Assembly (NCBI GenBank): GCA_013299045.1
Contig: JAAFJX010000011.1
Coordinates: forward strand, 1-64,000
DNA length: 64,000 nucleotides
Source of the DNA: Cytophagales bacterium
GTDB lineage: Bacteria > Bacteroidota > Bacteroidia > Cytophagales > Bernardetiaceae
Direction: 5' to 3'
Part shown: one piece after another, positions 33,599 through 43,211 of the stretch
How positions within the stretch are numbered: the first letter of the stretch is position 1
How the letters are laid out: every line of letters begins with the position of its first letter
Made by a program: the position numbers and the translations under genes
Notes under the pieces: generated by a model
What the model saw: only the letters and a program-made list of their open reading frames with translations
What the model was told of the DNA's origin: nothing
Databases searched by the model: none

Positions 33599-35875
33599 AT
33601 GTACAAAATAATGATGAACTTATTGGGGGTCTCCCTCCTGTTTTCTATCGCCTTTATGGCTAAAGCAGAGGTAGGAGATACAACGCTAGTTTCGGCGCAC
33701 ACGCGAGTAAATATGGTTTGGAACGAAGGGTATGAAGAGCTGGTCAGTTTTCCGACTGACGGAAAAAAATACCGAAAAATCATGATGTATTTCAAACTAG
33801 GGTGCGCGTCTTCTGGTTGTAGCGACTGGGACTATACTGTGCGGATTGATGCCAAAAAGGCTAATTCGCCGGGCGACACCGCGCTTTACGAACTTGGGCG
33901 ACTCATCACCCCTTATGGCGGCTATATGGCGCGTTCTCAAAATGGTTTCAATAACAAATGGAATATTACACACGCCTACGATGTTACAGATTTTGCACCC
34001 ATTTTGAAAGGTGATGTTCCGCTTCGCGTTTTTTATGATGGTTGGTCTAGTGGCTTTAGCGCCACAATCTGGTTTGAAATGATTGAAGGTACACCTGTTC
34101 GTGAAGTGCTGGGTGTGGAAAATATTTACCGAGTTAGCGAATCCTACAAAACGTCTGATGAATTTGAGAAAAAAGCCCTGCCCGAAAAGACCGCAAAGCT
34201 TGCGCCTGGAGCAGTAGATGCGCGTGTAAAAGTATTGGTTACGGGGCATGGCTTTGATAACAGTAACAACTGCGCAGAGTTTTGTGAACGCAACTACGCA
34301 CTCAAAGTGAACGGGCAGGGTGTTACAAAAGTGAAAATGTGGCGCAACGATTGCGGCTCTAATCCCATTTTCCCTCAGGGCGGCACCTGGATTTATAACC
34401 GCGCCAACTGGTGCCCTGGCGATAAAGTAGAGGTTTATGACCATGAACTCAAAGATTACATCAAAACTGATGGAGATAATCTCATTGACCTTAGCATAGA
34501 TAAATACACCTGGACGGGTACACAAGCACCTTATTATATTCTGAGCAGTGTTTTGGTAAGTTATGGGAAGATAAACTTCGCCAACGATGCAGCCATGGAG
34601 AGCATCATTACACCGAATCAAAATTCTAATGTGCGTTTCAACTCGGTTTGTGCAAATCCTATCATCAAAATACGCAATAATGGCTCTAATCTTCTCAAAA
34701 GGCTCAAGATAGAGTATGGCGTAAAGGGTAGTAACCAAACTTGCGTTTATAGTTGGTCTGGTAGCCTTGCCTTTAATGAAACTGCTGAGGTAACTTTACC
34801 AAACACAAATCTTGGTATTTGGCCAGATACTGAGAATATCTTTTGGGTGCGGCTTTCAGAACCAAATGAGGCTACAGAGGAGTACAATGCCGATAATTCT
34901 ATGATGACTCCCTTCAAAACAACACCCCTGATGGAGGCCGGCATGAACTTTTTTATACGCTCTAACAACAAGTTTACAGAAAATTCTTTAGAAATAATGA
35001 ATCTATCTACTGGTGAAACAGTAGTCTCGGTCGCTAAAATGGCTAACGAAGTGTATGATATTCCTTTATCTTTTCCGAAGGGCTGCTATAGACTGCTCAT
35101 AAAAGATAAAAACGGAGACGGTTTTTACTGGCCTTTTAACGGTGCTGCAGGCCGCGGCTATATCCAGTTGCGAAAAGATGGAAACCCTGTTAAAACATTC
35201 AATCCCGACTTTGGCAATGAGTTTGTTTACGACTTCACGCTGGACTACGTACAAGGCCGAACAGCCGCTCCAGCACCTACGCTGCTTGTCAGCGAAGGTG
35301 GTAAAGAACTCAATAGCGGAAACGAGCTTTATTTCGGCATTATGGAAGTGGGCAAGCCAATAACAAGAACCATAAGGTTAGAGAACAAGGGCAACTCTAC
35401 TCTGCATTTGGTAAAGACAGAAATCAACGACAAACGCTTTACTTTCAGCAAAAAAGTTCCGATGTCCTTAGAAGCAGGCGCTTTTTTTGAAACAGATATT
35501 ACCTTTAATTCTGGCGAAGAAAAAGATGCCAAAGCGCGTTTAGTATTCACTTCAAACGACTATTTACTCAATACTTTTGAGCTGGATTTGAACGTATTAA
35601 CGAAAATAACCAATCTTGTGCCCTTATCCGAGCAAGATTTTGCTGTTTATCCTAACCCCGCGCAAGACGCAGTGCGTATAGAGTTGCGCACCACTCAGGC
35701 ACATGGCCAGATAATACTTGCAAACTTACTCGGCCAAGAAGTTATTGCGCCACTCAAAACTATAGGGACAAATTCCTATATCTTGGATATGAGCCAGTTA
35801 GCCAATGGCGTGTATTTGCTTAAATGGCAAAACGACAACCGCATGGCTGTTCGTAAAATTGTTAAGCAGGACTAA
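33599..35875 (+). CDS. secreted PNGase F-like glycoamidase with T9SS sorting domain
   Basis: A 758-residue exported protein. After a signal peptide (1-23), residues 40-330 match both halves of peptide-N-glycosidase F: Cys-Ser-Asp-Trp-Asp78-Tyr (active-site Asp60 of the Flavobacterium enzyme), Asn-Cys-Ala-Glu-Phe-Cys (Glu206) and Asn-Trp-Cys-Pro-Gly-Asp near the end. Where that enzyme has Glu118 (Tyr-Thr-Glu-Thr-Trp), this protein seems to have Asp (Phe-Tyr-Asp-Gly-Trp). Residues 345-650 are beta-rich, including a choice-of-anchor/abnormal-spindle-like Ig module. The last 80 residues are a type A T9SS sorting domain (Val-Tyr-Pro-Asn-Pro-Ala...Val-Tyr-Leu-Leu-Lys-Trp). It would release N-glycans from glycoproteins outside the cell. 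Confidence 0.9.
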   Translation: MYKIMMNLLGVSLLFSIAFMAKAEVGDTTLVSAHTRVNMVWNEGYEELVSFPTDGKKYRKIMMYFKLGCASSGCSDWDYTVRIDAKKANSPGDTALYELGRLITPYGGYMARSQNGFNNKWNITHAYDVTDFAPILKGDVPLRVFYDGWSSGFSATIWFEMIEGTPVREVLGVENIYRVSESYKTSDEFEKKALPEKTAKLAPGAVDARVKVLVTGHGFDNSNNCAEFCERNYALKVNGQGVTKVKMWRNDCGSNPIFPQGGTWIYNRANWCPGDKVEVYDHELKDYIKTDGDNLIDLSIDKYTWTGTQAPYYILSSVLVSYGKINFANDAAMESIITPNQNSNVRFNSVCANPIIKIRNNGSNLLKRLKIEYGVKGSNQTCVYSWSGSLAFNETAEVTLPNTNLGIWPDTENIFWVRLSEPNEATEEYNADNSMMTPFKTTPLMEAGMNFFIRSNNKFTENSLEIMNLSTGETVVSVAKMANEVYDIPLSFPKGCYRLLIKDKNGDGFYWPFNGAAGRGYIQLRKDGNPVKTFNPDFGNEFVYDFTLDYVQGRTAAPAPTLLVSEGGKELNSGNELYFGIMEVGKPITRTIRLENKGNSTLHLVKTEINDKRFTFSKKVPMSLEAGAFFETDITFNSGEEKDAKARLVFTSNDYLLNTFELDLNVLTKITNLVPLSEQDFAVYPNPAQDAVRIELRTTQAHGQIILANLLGQEVIAPLKTIGTNSYILDMSQLANGVYLLKWQNDNRMAVRKIVKQD

Positions 35876-35903
35876 AAAAGCGCTTTGAAAGTAAAAGGAA
35901 AGC

Positions 35904-35942
35904 AAAAAAAATGCACTGACAAAATTATCAGTGCATTTTTTT
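35904..35942. terminator. bidirectional terminator
   Basis: Stem ATGCACTGA / TCAGTGCAT with an eight-base loop, flanked by seven As and six Ts, between the convergent PNGase F-like and TPR-CHAT genes. Confidence 0.92.
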
Positions 35943-35951
35943 GTGGGCGTT

Positions 35952-38900
35952 TTACTCCCCTACCAGCACAAAAGCACCCCAATAATAAGGTTCAGGGAAG
36001 CGCTTTTTGAGGCTTAACTGAGCAGTTTTTAAGGCTTGGCGCTTACTCTGCCCTTTGAGCAGAGCAGTATAAAATTCGGTCATCAAGGTTTGTGTGGCAT
36101 CATCATCTACTTTCCAGAGGCTCATCAGAACAGACTTTGCACCAGCCTGCTGGAATGCACGTTGCAAACCAAAAACACCCTCGCCTGCTTTTATGTCGCC
36201 TAGCCCAGTTTCGCAGGCCGACATAACAACCAGCTCCGTGTTATCAAGCGTTAGGTTCATGGCCTCTTCTGCCGTGAGAATACCGTCTTCTGTATTAGGA
36301 TTAGGTTTTTGGCAACCAGCCAAGAGTAAACCAGAACGCATGAAGGGGTTTCGGAGAAGATTTCTGTTCATGGCACTTTCCATATCCTTCACACTATTTT
36401 CTTTTACCTCCGGAATAAAAAAACCATGCGTGGCCACGTGCAGAATTGTTGGGCTTTTAAGATTTTTAATGGCTGCTTCGGTCGCGTTTTCGGCCAAAAG
36501 CAAGTTCACTTTTAACTTTTTCTGATTGAACAGCCCAAACAGATTTTCTACTTCCTTTTTGGTGCCTGGCAGCAAAGAAACTGAACCTGCCACGCCCACA
36601 GCAGACTGCATACCAGAAAAACCAAGTGAGCGGTCGCGTTTTTTTTCGGCCTCTTTTTCTAAATTTTCAGCACCATAAATGGGGTAGCCGACCAGATGCG
36701 CCTGATAATTTTCATAATTCTGGCTTAAATTACGGCTTTTTTTGCTTAGTTCAATCAAGTCGCGGCTGCTGCCAATGAGTTGAATCTCGCTTTCTTCCAA
36801 AAGGAACTTGCCTGTTTTAGGATTTTTGAGCGTATTCAGGCTAATCTGGTGAAAAACGCCATCTGGCGACAAATAGATTTTTTTGAAGCCTTTTTTTTGC
36901 AAAGTCAGTAACTTGTCTGCAATAGGTTTCCAAAAAGCGTTAAAGGAAACTGTATCTTCAACTTTGAACTCAATGCAATTTTTATAGTATTTTAAGAATT
37001 TGTCTTCAAGCTCTGCATGATTCTCAAAAAGTAGATAGGAGGGATAATCTTCCGTCTGCGTAGTAATAAAGAGGACAATGTAAGCAGAATCAGACTTAAT
37101 GATTTCTACAACCACGTCATTTTTAGTCAATTTGGCCTGAACGTCCTGCCATTTATAGCTCTTTGTCTGGACATTCTCACCAAAAAGCGCCGATTTTTTG
37201 GAAAGCTCTTTTTCTATGTCATTGACGAGGTTTTTAATACTATCCAAATTCAATTTCTGCCTTTTTTGTTCTTCAGCAGGCAGTTGGTAGTACTTTGTGT
37301 AGGTCTCACGTTGTTTTTTCCAGTTGTTGTATTGCTCAATGAGTACCGCATCGTTGCTGTTCAGAATGGCGCTTTTCATTTTTTGGGTAGAGGAGAAAAT
37401 AATACCTTTTGTGAAGAGCGTTTGGTCGTAGAGGCTCGCCATCATAAAAGGATTTTGGGCTGCATAACGCAGGGTCAGCAAGGCGGAGAAGCTGAAAAAA
37501 TGCCGAATAGAAAGCCAATATGCTTGTTTTTCTTGCTCAGAAAAAGAGGGGAACAATGCACAAATTTGTTCTGTTTTGTTCTGAATGATATCAATATTGA
37601 TGTTGTGTGCCGTTGAATATGCGTTCATCATGGTCTGGCTTTCTGCTACCATGGCTGCTAGCTGCGCGTAGTCAATATGCATTTTGCCATGTAGATTTTC
37701 AATGGTAGTAAGAGCCATTTTGCCTATACGGTCTGCCTCTATATGTAGACCTAAAGCAGAATAAACAATAGAAGCAGCTGCACATGTATAGGCATAATCA
37801 GGATGTTCTGTCCCCAACATAGCCTCTTGGGCGGTCATAACCTCTTTGTAAATGTCAAGTGCTTTGTCATTTAAGTTTAGCTTATGGTATAAATCAGCAA
37901 GATTTGCAGATATAATAAGATACTCGATATTTTCTGTATCAAGGCTTCCTTTCGCGATAGTCCTGGCAAACTCATAAAGTTTTTGTGCATCAGCGTAGCG
38001 TTCTAGCCGCATACTAATCAGCGCCAGATTACTACAAGACTGTGCATAATCCAAATGAGATTCGCCCAGTATTTCTTTTCTAATCTCTTTAGCTTCAATG
38101 ATAAGCACCTGAGCTTGTTCATATAGCCCTAGTTCCATATAAAGCATACCTAAGTTATTGCAAACATCGGCATAGTACCTATCCTGAGATTTCAGTTTGT
38201 CTTTTCTTATATGGATTGCCTCCTTATACAGCAGCTCTGCTTCCTGGAACTTGTCCATCCTTTGATATAGATTTGCCAAATTAGAGCAACAAAAAGCATA
38301 TTCTGTATGATTCTGCCCGAGTAATTTTTTGATGGTAGATTTTGCCTTCAAATACAAAACTTCTGCCTCTGTATAGCGGGCTTGCTCATAATGAAAAATA
38401 GCAAAATTTGAACAAAAAATTCCATATTCGATGCTTTCACTTCCAAACACTTTTTCTTTAATCTTTTGCACTTCCCTAAAAAGTGGTTCTGCTTGTTTGT
38501 AAAGCCCTTGCTCGGTATACAGATTTCCTAAATTTTCGCAAACTGCAGCATAGTCATTGTGTTCGCTACCAAGAATATCTTTCCTTATTCTTCTCGCTTC
38601 ACCATAAAATTTTTCTGCATTGTTGTGGTCGCCCATATCATGATAGACCACACCAAGGTTAAGGCAGCAACCAGCATACAATAAATGCGTTTTTCCGTAA
38701 AACTTCTCAAAAATAAGCATTGCTTCAAGGAGCAGTCGCTCAGCATTTTCGTATTCGCCTGAGTATGACTGAATGTATCCAAGCCTTAGCGCTACCTTCG
38801 CATAACTGGTATCTTTGCCATGTTGGGCTTCAACTTTTCTAATGGCGATTTTGAATACGGAATCGGCCTTTTCAAACTCTTGTTGTTTGGTTAGAACCTT

Positions 38901-38987
38901 ACCCAAACTGTCTAAATACTGCCATGTCTGGGCGTGGGCAGTTAGGCTAGAAAGCAATAAAAGGATTATTAGGCGACAAATACGCAT
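35952..38987 (-). CDS. exported TPR-CHAT protein (caspase-like peptidase)
   Basis: A 1011-residue protein. Signal peptide about 1-20 (Leu-Thr-Ala-His-Ala-Gln). Residues 20-430 are about ten TPR repeats of the kinesin-light-chain type (Ala-Glu...Leu-Tyr-Lys-Glu-Ala...Leu-Gly...His-Tyr-Ala). After a helical middle part, residues 690-1011 form a CHAT domain with catalytic His854 (Val-Ala-Thr-His-Gly-Phe-Phe) and Cys925 (Met-Ser-Ala-Cys-Glu-Thr-Gly-Leu-Gly). CHAT enzymes are caspase/separase relatives; bacterial ones serve as activated proteases in immunity and signalling, but this one carries an export signal, so it would act in the periplasm. A decayed paralogue lies at 25956-26718. The target is unknown. 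Confidence 0.92.
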   Translation of the reverse strand: MRICRLIILLLLSSLTAHAQTWQYLDSLGKVLTKQQEFEKADSVFKIAIRKVEAQHGKDTSYAKVALRLGYIQSYSGEYENAERLLLEAMLIFEKFYGKTHLLYAGCCLNLGVVYHDMGDHNNAEKFYGEARRIRKDILGSEHNDYAAVCENLGNLYTEQGLYKQAEPLFREVQKIKEKVFGSESIEYGIFCSNFAIFHYEQARYTEAEVLYLKAKSTIKKLLGQNHTEYAFCCSNLANLYQRMDKFQEAELLYKEAIHIRKDKLKSQDRYYADVCNNLGMLYMELGLYEQAQVLIIEAKEIRKEILGESHLDYAQSCSNLALISMRLERYADAQKLYEFARTIAKGSLDTENIEYLIISANLADLYHKLNLNDKALDIYKEVMTAQEAMLGTEHPDYAYTCAAASIVYSALGLHIEADRIGKMALTTIENLHGKMHIDYAQLAAMVAESQTMMNAYSTAHNINIDIIQNKTEQICALFPSFSEQEKQAYWLSIRHFFSFSALLTLRYAAQNPFMMASLYDQTLFTKGIIFSSTQKMKSAILNSNDAVLIEQYNNWKKQRETYTKYYQLPAEEQKRQKLNLDSIKNLVNDIEKELSKKSALFGENVQTKSYKWQDVQAKLTKNDVVVEIIKSDSAYIVLFITTQTEDYPSYLLFENHAELEDKFLKYYKNCIEFKVEDTVSFNAFWKPIADKLLTLQKKGFKKIYLSPDGVFHQISLNTLKNPKTGKFLLEESEIQLIGSSRDLIELSKKSRNLSQNYENYQAHLVGYPIYGAENLEKEAEKKRDRSLGFSGMQSAVGVAGSVSLLPGTKKEVENLFGLFNQKKLKVNLLLAENATEAAIKNLKSPTILHVATHGFFIPEVKENSVKDMESAMNRNLLRNPFMRSGLLLAGCQKPNPNTEDGILTAEEAMNLTLDNTELVVMSACETGLGDIKAGEGVFGLQRAFQQAGAKSVLMSLWKVDDDATQTLMTEFYTALLKGQSKRQALKTAQLSLKKRFPEPYYWGAFVLVGE

Positions 38988-39275
38988 GATACATAGCGTT
39001 TAGAGCAAGTTAAAGTACTTATAGTGGTGAATAAAATGCTGTTTGACTAGGTAAAATTTTATATTTGCTGATGCGAGGTATATCTCCATTCTGAACACTG
39101 CAAGTACAGCTTGTCCTTTTTTGCGCTTAGCAAATAAAATTTAAGGGACAAAAAGACTTTTAACAACGCATAAAAGTTTGGTATCTTTAAAGAACTTCAT
39201 TTAGTTATCTCTAGACTATTATTTCACGCCTGAAAGAGATACAAAAGCGGTTTATGGCTTACACCAACCAAAAAA

Positions 39276-40019
39276 CTATTCCTCTAGTAAGGAAACCATG
39301 ATGCCTTTGGGTCTATTTTCTAAGGCTTCGCCTGTTTTTATCATAATTTGGTGCGGCGAGAGTTTAAATTTATTAGCCACCATCGTTTTGAGCCTATTAA
39401 CTCGTTCAAAGGCTGTATTTGAGCCATTTTTAATATCGCTTTCAGGGATAAATTGCGTAATAACCAAATAGTAACCAAACTTGGTGTGTTGAACAGCCTC
39501 TTGTATAGCGGTCAGGTCTGTATCAACAAAGGGGTCAGAATCTTTGCTAAAGAGTAAAAATTTAGCATCAGGAATGGTTGCTTTTCCTTGTGTGAACCAA
39601 TCGCTGCCTTTGAGTTTTTCTTGTTTGATGGGCGAGGCGCTAATGTTTATAACTGCTTGACTATCAGAAGCAGCGGACGAACCTAAAACATCTTCGGAGG
39701 AGTCTGTATGCACGTTCTCGTTAAGACCACCGTCTAAAGATGCAGACATAGAGTCTTCCGAAGGTGCTGTCAAGCTATTACCGCCGCCATTTCTGGACTT
39801 GGCGCGCGCGGCCCAAGCACGCTGCTGCCTTTTGCTGATTCTGGCTTCTTTTATCTTAGGAACACCCAACTTTTTACAATTCAGCAAGTCTGATTCAGGA
39901 TGGTACTTAGGCTGGTACTTAGGCTTTTTGGTTTGCGCAAGTACATCACAGCCTAATGAAAGACAAAAAACAATAGCTACAAAGAGACTTAGTAACAGAT
40001 TGAGTAGCTTGTTTGGCAT
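39276..40019 (-). CDS. exported protein with divergent OmpA-like C-terminus
   Basis: A 247-residue protein. Signal peptide about 1-28 (ending Val-Leu-Ala-Gln), then Lys/Tyr/Pro repeats (Lys-Tyr-Gln-Pro-Lys-Tyr-His-Pro), a low-complexity Ser/Gly/Asp region (about 70-130) and a C-terminal domain (about 140-245). There Asp-Thr-Asp-Leu-Thr-Ala-Ile-Gln, Arg-Val-Asn-Arg-Leu-Lys-Thr-Met-Val and His-Gln-Ile-Met-Ile-Lys-Thr-Gly resemble the layout of OmpA peptidoglycan-binding domains, but the match is weak. It lies upstream of the TPR-CHAT gene on the same strand, 290 bases away. Function unknown. Confidence 0.65.
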   Translation of the reverse strand: MPNKLLNLLLSLFVAIVFCLSLGCDVLAQTKKPKYQPKYHPESDLLNCKKLGVPKIKEARISKRQQRAWAARAKSRNGGGNSLTAPSEDSMSASLDGGLNENVHTDSSEDVLGSSAASDSQAVINISASPIKQEKLKGSDWFTQGKATIPDAKFLLFSKDSDPFVDTDLTAIQEAVQHTKFGYYLVITQFIPESDIKNGSNTAFERVNRLKTMVANKFKLSPHQIMIKTGEALENRPKGIMVSLLEE

Positions 40020-40273
40020 AGTTGCGCTGTTTTTTTAGATGAATGCGTTTTTTTGTTAGACGAATCCTATACAATAAACGATAAAAAAATTGTAATTGTA
40101 TAATTTTGTCCACTCTTTTTCTGAGATTCGTTATATTTTTTTTGCTTCGCTCGTTTAGGTTCGTATTATTTTTTTGGGAAGTAAGTTCTAAGCCTTTAGT
40201 TTATATAGTTGTCTCTAAAAAAGTGTCGTTTATTAAAACTGTCCTTTGCGCAGAGTTACGAGGGTTTTTGAAC

Positions 40274-40551
40274 GAAAGCAAGTTCTTAAATTAACCTCTC
40301 TTGAGTCGTCAAAAAGCCCTTTTTGAGTTCTAATTGCTCTCTTTTCACATTTGTAGAAGCCCTTTTCCCGCGTTTTTAAATAATTTTTCGTAAAATTCCT
40401 TACATTTAACTTTTTGATTAATTATTGTTTTTGTACAATTTTTTGGGCGTTCCCGTTTCGCGGTCGTTCGTCTTTGGGCTTCGCTTCGGTGCTACGCACT
40501 AAACCCGCCGCCTTTCTAACGCAAGATACGGGTCAATAGGCGTAACTAAAT
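40274..40551 (-). repeat. repeat family B, copy 2
   Basis: Reverse-oriented relative of 24204-24487: both ends (TTAACCTCTCTTGAG and AACGCAAGATACGGGTCAATAGGCG) and the GC-rich core near 40444-40513 correspond. As at copy 1, a family A fragment lies beside it. Confidence 0.75.
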
Positions 40552-40711
40552 AACAAAAAAAAAGATAAAGAGGCAAGGCTTTTGTCCTATTTTACCTTAG
40601 CCCTAGAATAGCCGTAGTTAGCCGTACTTTAAAAGCAAAGTCCCTATCTTAGAAAAGTACAATTATTTGCTTCCTAAAACTTACATATCTGAGAGAGGTT
40701 AATTAAGAGGT

Positions 40712-40865
40712 TATTTTTTTTCATCTAAACCAGCGAATGGCTTTTTCTTTGATTCACTCTCTCACAAAACATGATTGCACAGAAAATCTCACCCTCTGAC
40801 CTTTGAGTCATTCGTTTCTGTCTGATGCGAGGCAGTGCAGGCCGCGAGAAATTTTGATGTTTTGA
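40712..40865 (-). repeat. repeat family A, internal fragment (copy 2)
   Basis: Carries the core from TTTTTTCATCTAAACCAGCGAATGGC to GATGCGAGGCAGTGCAGG but lacks both terminal parts and one arm of the central hairpin. Confidence 0.8.
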
Positions 40866-41009
40866 CAGGTTATATGCCTACGGTTAGAGCTTAAATCATT
40901 TATAATGGACACATAAAAGCATACAGGACTTCGTTATACTTTTATAGCGAGCCTAATCCCTGCATTAGCCTCCAATACAGCCTAACTTTTGCAAAAGGTT
41001 TAGTAATGC

Positions 41010-41909
41010 TTAGTGCATTTTGCTGCGTTTTATAAAATATGGCAACAAAATTTGGTCAAAAGACTGGGCTACATCTGCCTCAATGAAATCAATTTTGTAT
41101 TGTCCACACTTTAATTTAAGGGCTGTAAACTGTTTATCTACTTGCTCGCGGTAATAACTCCGTATGTTAGCGGGGTGTACCTTTACCTCCTGACCGCTCT
41201 CTAAGTCTATAAAGTGGTAAGGACGGTCTTCAAAATCAAATTGCTGCTCGGTAGCTTTATCGGTTACATGAAAGAGCAAAATTTCATGCTTGTTGTGCTT
41301 TAGATGCTGCAAAGCTGAAAAAAGAGCAGATTGCTCACTAAAATTGTCCATCATGTCGCTAAAAATAATTACTAAAGAACGCTTATGTATGCCTTCAGCC
41401 AGTAAATGCAAGGTTTCAGCAGTATTGGTTCGCCTCTTGGCAGTCTGCTGGGTCAATAAACCATTCATTAGCGCAAACATTTTGTTTAGGTGTGCAGGCG
41501 TTGATTTGACCGCAGTTTGCTGCTCTATACCTTCCGAAAAGGTGGTCAGACCAACTGCATCGCGTTGTTTCTGGAGCATATAGGCAATCGCCGCGGCAGC
41601 CAAAACACTAAAGCGAATTTTGGCCAGATTTTCAGCAGGGTAGTGCATGGAGGAAGAGTTGTCAAGCACCAAATGGCAGCGCAAATTAGTCTCCTCTTCA
41701 AAGCGTTTGACAAAAAGCTTGTCGGTGCGAGCAAATACTTTCCAGTCAATATAGCGTGTGCTTTCGCCTGAATTATAAAGGCGATGCTCGGCGAATTCTA
41801 CCGAAAAGCCATGATAAGGCGACTTGTGCAAACCCGTAATAAAGCCTTCCACCATTTGGCGTGCGAGCAATTCAATGTTGCCGAACTGCTTGATGTCTTT
41901 CAGGTTCAT
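41010..41909 (-). CDS. DUF58 protein (Bat-operon type)
   Basis: A 299-residue protein. The DUF58 signature Tyr-Asn-Ser-Gly-Glu-Ser-Thr-Arg-Tyr-Ile-Asp-Trp-Lys-Val-Phe-Ala-Arg-Thr lies near residues 46-63, followed by a VWA-like fold with Val-Leu-Asp-Asn-Ser-Ser-Ser-Met and Ile-Ile-Phe-Ser-Asp-Met-Met-Asp. DUF58 proteins normally accompany MoxR ATPases and BatA/BatB; here it follows a thioredoxin-fold lipoprotein by two bases, while a BatD/BatA pair is 26 kb away. Cytosolic, function unclear. Confidence 0.9.
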   Translation of the reverse strand: MNLKDIKQFGNIELLARQMVEGFITGLHKSPYHGFSVEFAEHRLYNSGESTRYIDWKVFARTDKLFVKRFEEETNLRCHLVLDNSSSMHYPAENLAKIRFSVLAAAAIAYMLQKQRDAVGLTTFSEGIEQQTAVKSTPAHLNKMFALMNGLLTQQTAKRRTNTAETLHLLAEGIHKRSLVIIFSDMMDNFSEQSALFSALQHLKHNKHEILLFHVTDKATEQQFDFEDRPYHFIDLESGQEVKVHPANIRSYYREQVDKQFTALKLKCGQYKIDFIEADVAQSFDQILLPYFIKRSKMH

Positions 41910-41911
41910 AG

Positions 41912-43102
41912 CTATTTAAGCAAGTTAGGAACGTCCTCAGCCTGAATATCCTTGGCCTTAATTTTGCCGTTCTTATCAAGAAAGATGGCATAAGGAATGA
42001 GCTTGAGATTGTAGAGAGGGCCACCAATTTCACGTGCACCAGGGTCAAAGATGTGCGCTGTAGCGGGGATACCAAGAGCCGTAGAACGCCAAAAATCCTC
42101 CTCAGCCGGATAGTCCACGGACACCATCAGAATAACCAAATCTTTTTGTTTCTTGCAATAGTCTTGGAAGTTAATCGCCCACTGTTTGCTTTTGGCATTA
42201 CGGGCAGCCCAAAATAACAGCACGGTATTTTTTCCTTTGTAGGTCTGCAAGTCGCATTCTTTTTGGTTCATATCCAGCGCTTTAAAACTTGGTGCATTTG
42301 CACCGATGGCAGTGCGCTTTTCTGCTTCGCGCACAAAGTTCATAATCTTCTGTAACTCTTTGCTCCAATAATAATCAGGAAACTTTGCGGTCATGGCCTG
42401 TTCCACGTCTGCAACCACCAGGCGGCAGTCTTCAGGTATGTGGAAGGAGGGGGCATTTCCTTCTACTAAATAGCTGCAAGCGAGAAACGCACCTAGTGCA
42501 TTGTCTTTATTCTTATTGACAACAGATTTAATATAAGCCATTTGCCCCGCCGAAATTTTAGCACTAGCTTCGTTCAGTTGATTAACTCTGGCTGTATCAT
42601 TGAGGGCACTGGCCTCATCTGTTTTTTTGTCTAGCGCTGCAAGTTGGTCTTGGTCTGCCATGAGCTTAACCCGAAAGGCATCAAATTCGGGGTGCAACGT
42701 TGAGCCGCTCACTTTGGCATTGATAAAGTTATTGGCCTCGCCTTCCAGCTCTATAACCTTACTATCCGAAAAAATCAAAAGTCTTTGTTCGGCAGAGGTT
42801 GTTGAATCCTTATCCATGAGCATCAACACAAAAGCACCTGGTTCTTTATAGTTATGCCATAGTTCAAACTGACCATTTCCATCAATAAGAGCAGTAGCTT
42901 CTGTATTGGGTGTTTCTTGATTCAAATTGATGAGCGCTATGCTTTTAATTTTTGCCAGTCCTTCGCCTTTGAGCTTGCCTTTTATAAGATAGTTGCCTTT
43001 GGGTTTATCAGAGTTACACGCTAATAATATGGATAGGCAGAGAATTAAAATACTTCTTAAAAGTTTTTGGTTTTGGAACTGTATCATGTTTGGTGGTTTC
43101 AA
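41912..43102 (-). CDS. DUF4369/TlpA-like lipoprotein without CXXC
   Basis: A 396-residue lipoprotein (lipobox Ile-Leu-Leu-Ala-Cys29). Residues 35-130 look like the DUF4369 beta domain, 140-250 are helical, and 265-395 are a thioredoxin fold of the TlpA/ResA kind (Leu-Phe-Trp-Ala-Ala-Arg-Asn-Ala-Lys-Ser...Val-Ser-Val-Asp-Tyr...Leu-Lys-Leu-Ile-Pro-Tyr-Ala-Ile-Phe-Leu-Asp-Lys-Asn-Gly-Lys-Ile). Where the family has Trp-Cys-x-x-Cys, this one has Ala-Arg-Asn-Ala-Lys, so both redox cysteines are lost while the cis-proline is kept. It may bind rather than reduce. Two bases separate it from DUF58. Confidence 0.85.
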   Translation of the reverse strand: MKPPNMIQFQNQKLLRSILILCLSILLACNSDKPKGNYLIKGKLKGEGLAKIKSIALINLNQETPNTEATALIDGNGQFELWHNYKEPGAFVLMLMDKDSTTSAEQRLLIFSDSKVIELEGEANNFINAKVSGSTLHPEFDAFRVKLMADQDQLAALDKKTDEASALNDTARVNQLNEASAKISAGQMAYIKSVVNKNKDNALGAFLACSYLVEGNAPSFHIPEDCRLVVADVEQAMTAKFPDYYWSKELQKIMNFVREAEKRTAIGANAPSFKALDMNQKECDLQTYKGKNTVLLFWAARNAKSKQWAINFQDYCKKQKDLVILMVSVDYPAEEDFWRSTALGIPATAHIFDPGAREIGGPLYNLKLIPYAIFLDKNGKIKAKDIQAEDVPNLLK

Positions 43103-43211
43103 AATATTATCAAGAGTGCTAAATTATTACTTAGCTGCTATTTTAATTGTGAGTATGAATTGAAGTTTAGATGAGAAGCGCTATTTTTTGAATATCAGGC
43201 GCAGTCCTGCT

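Larger units (their letters stand above)
40020..41009. other. gene-free region with repeats
   Basis: About 990 bases without a credible gene. It holds repeat B copy 2, a partial repeat A copy and AT-rich filler. Nothing else recognised. Confidence 0.7.

Noticed and set aside
33797-34738. 313-codon open frame on the minus strand
   Set aside because: Lies wholly within the PNGase F-like gene on the other strand; residue make-up (many Ile, Cys, Arg) is that of a shadow, with no family pattern.
35952-40019. Type III-E (Craspase-like) CRISPR system around the TPR-CHAT gene
   Set aside because: No CRISPR repeats or cas7/11-like gene is present, and the protein has an export signal.
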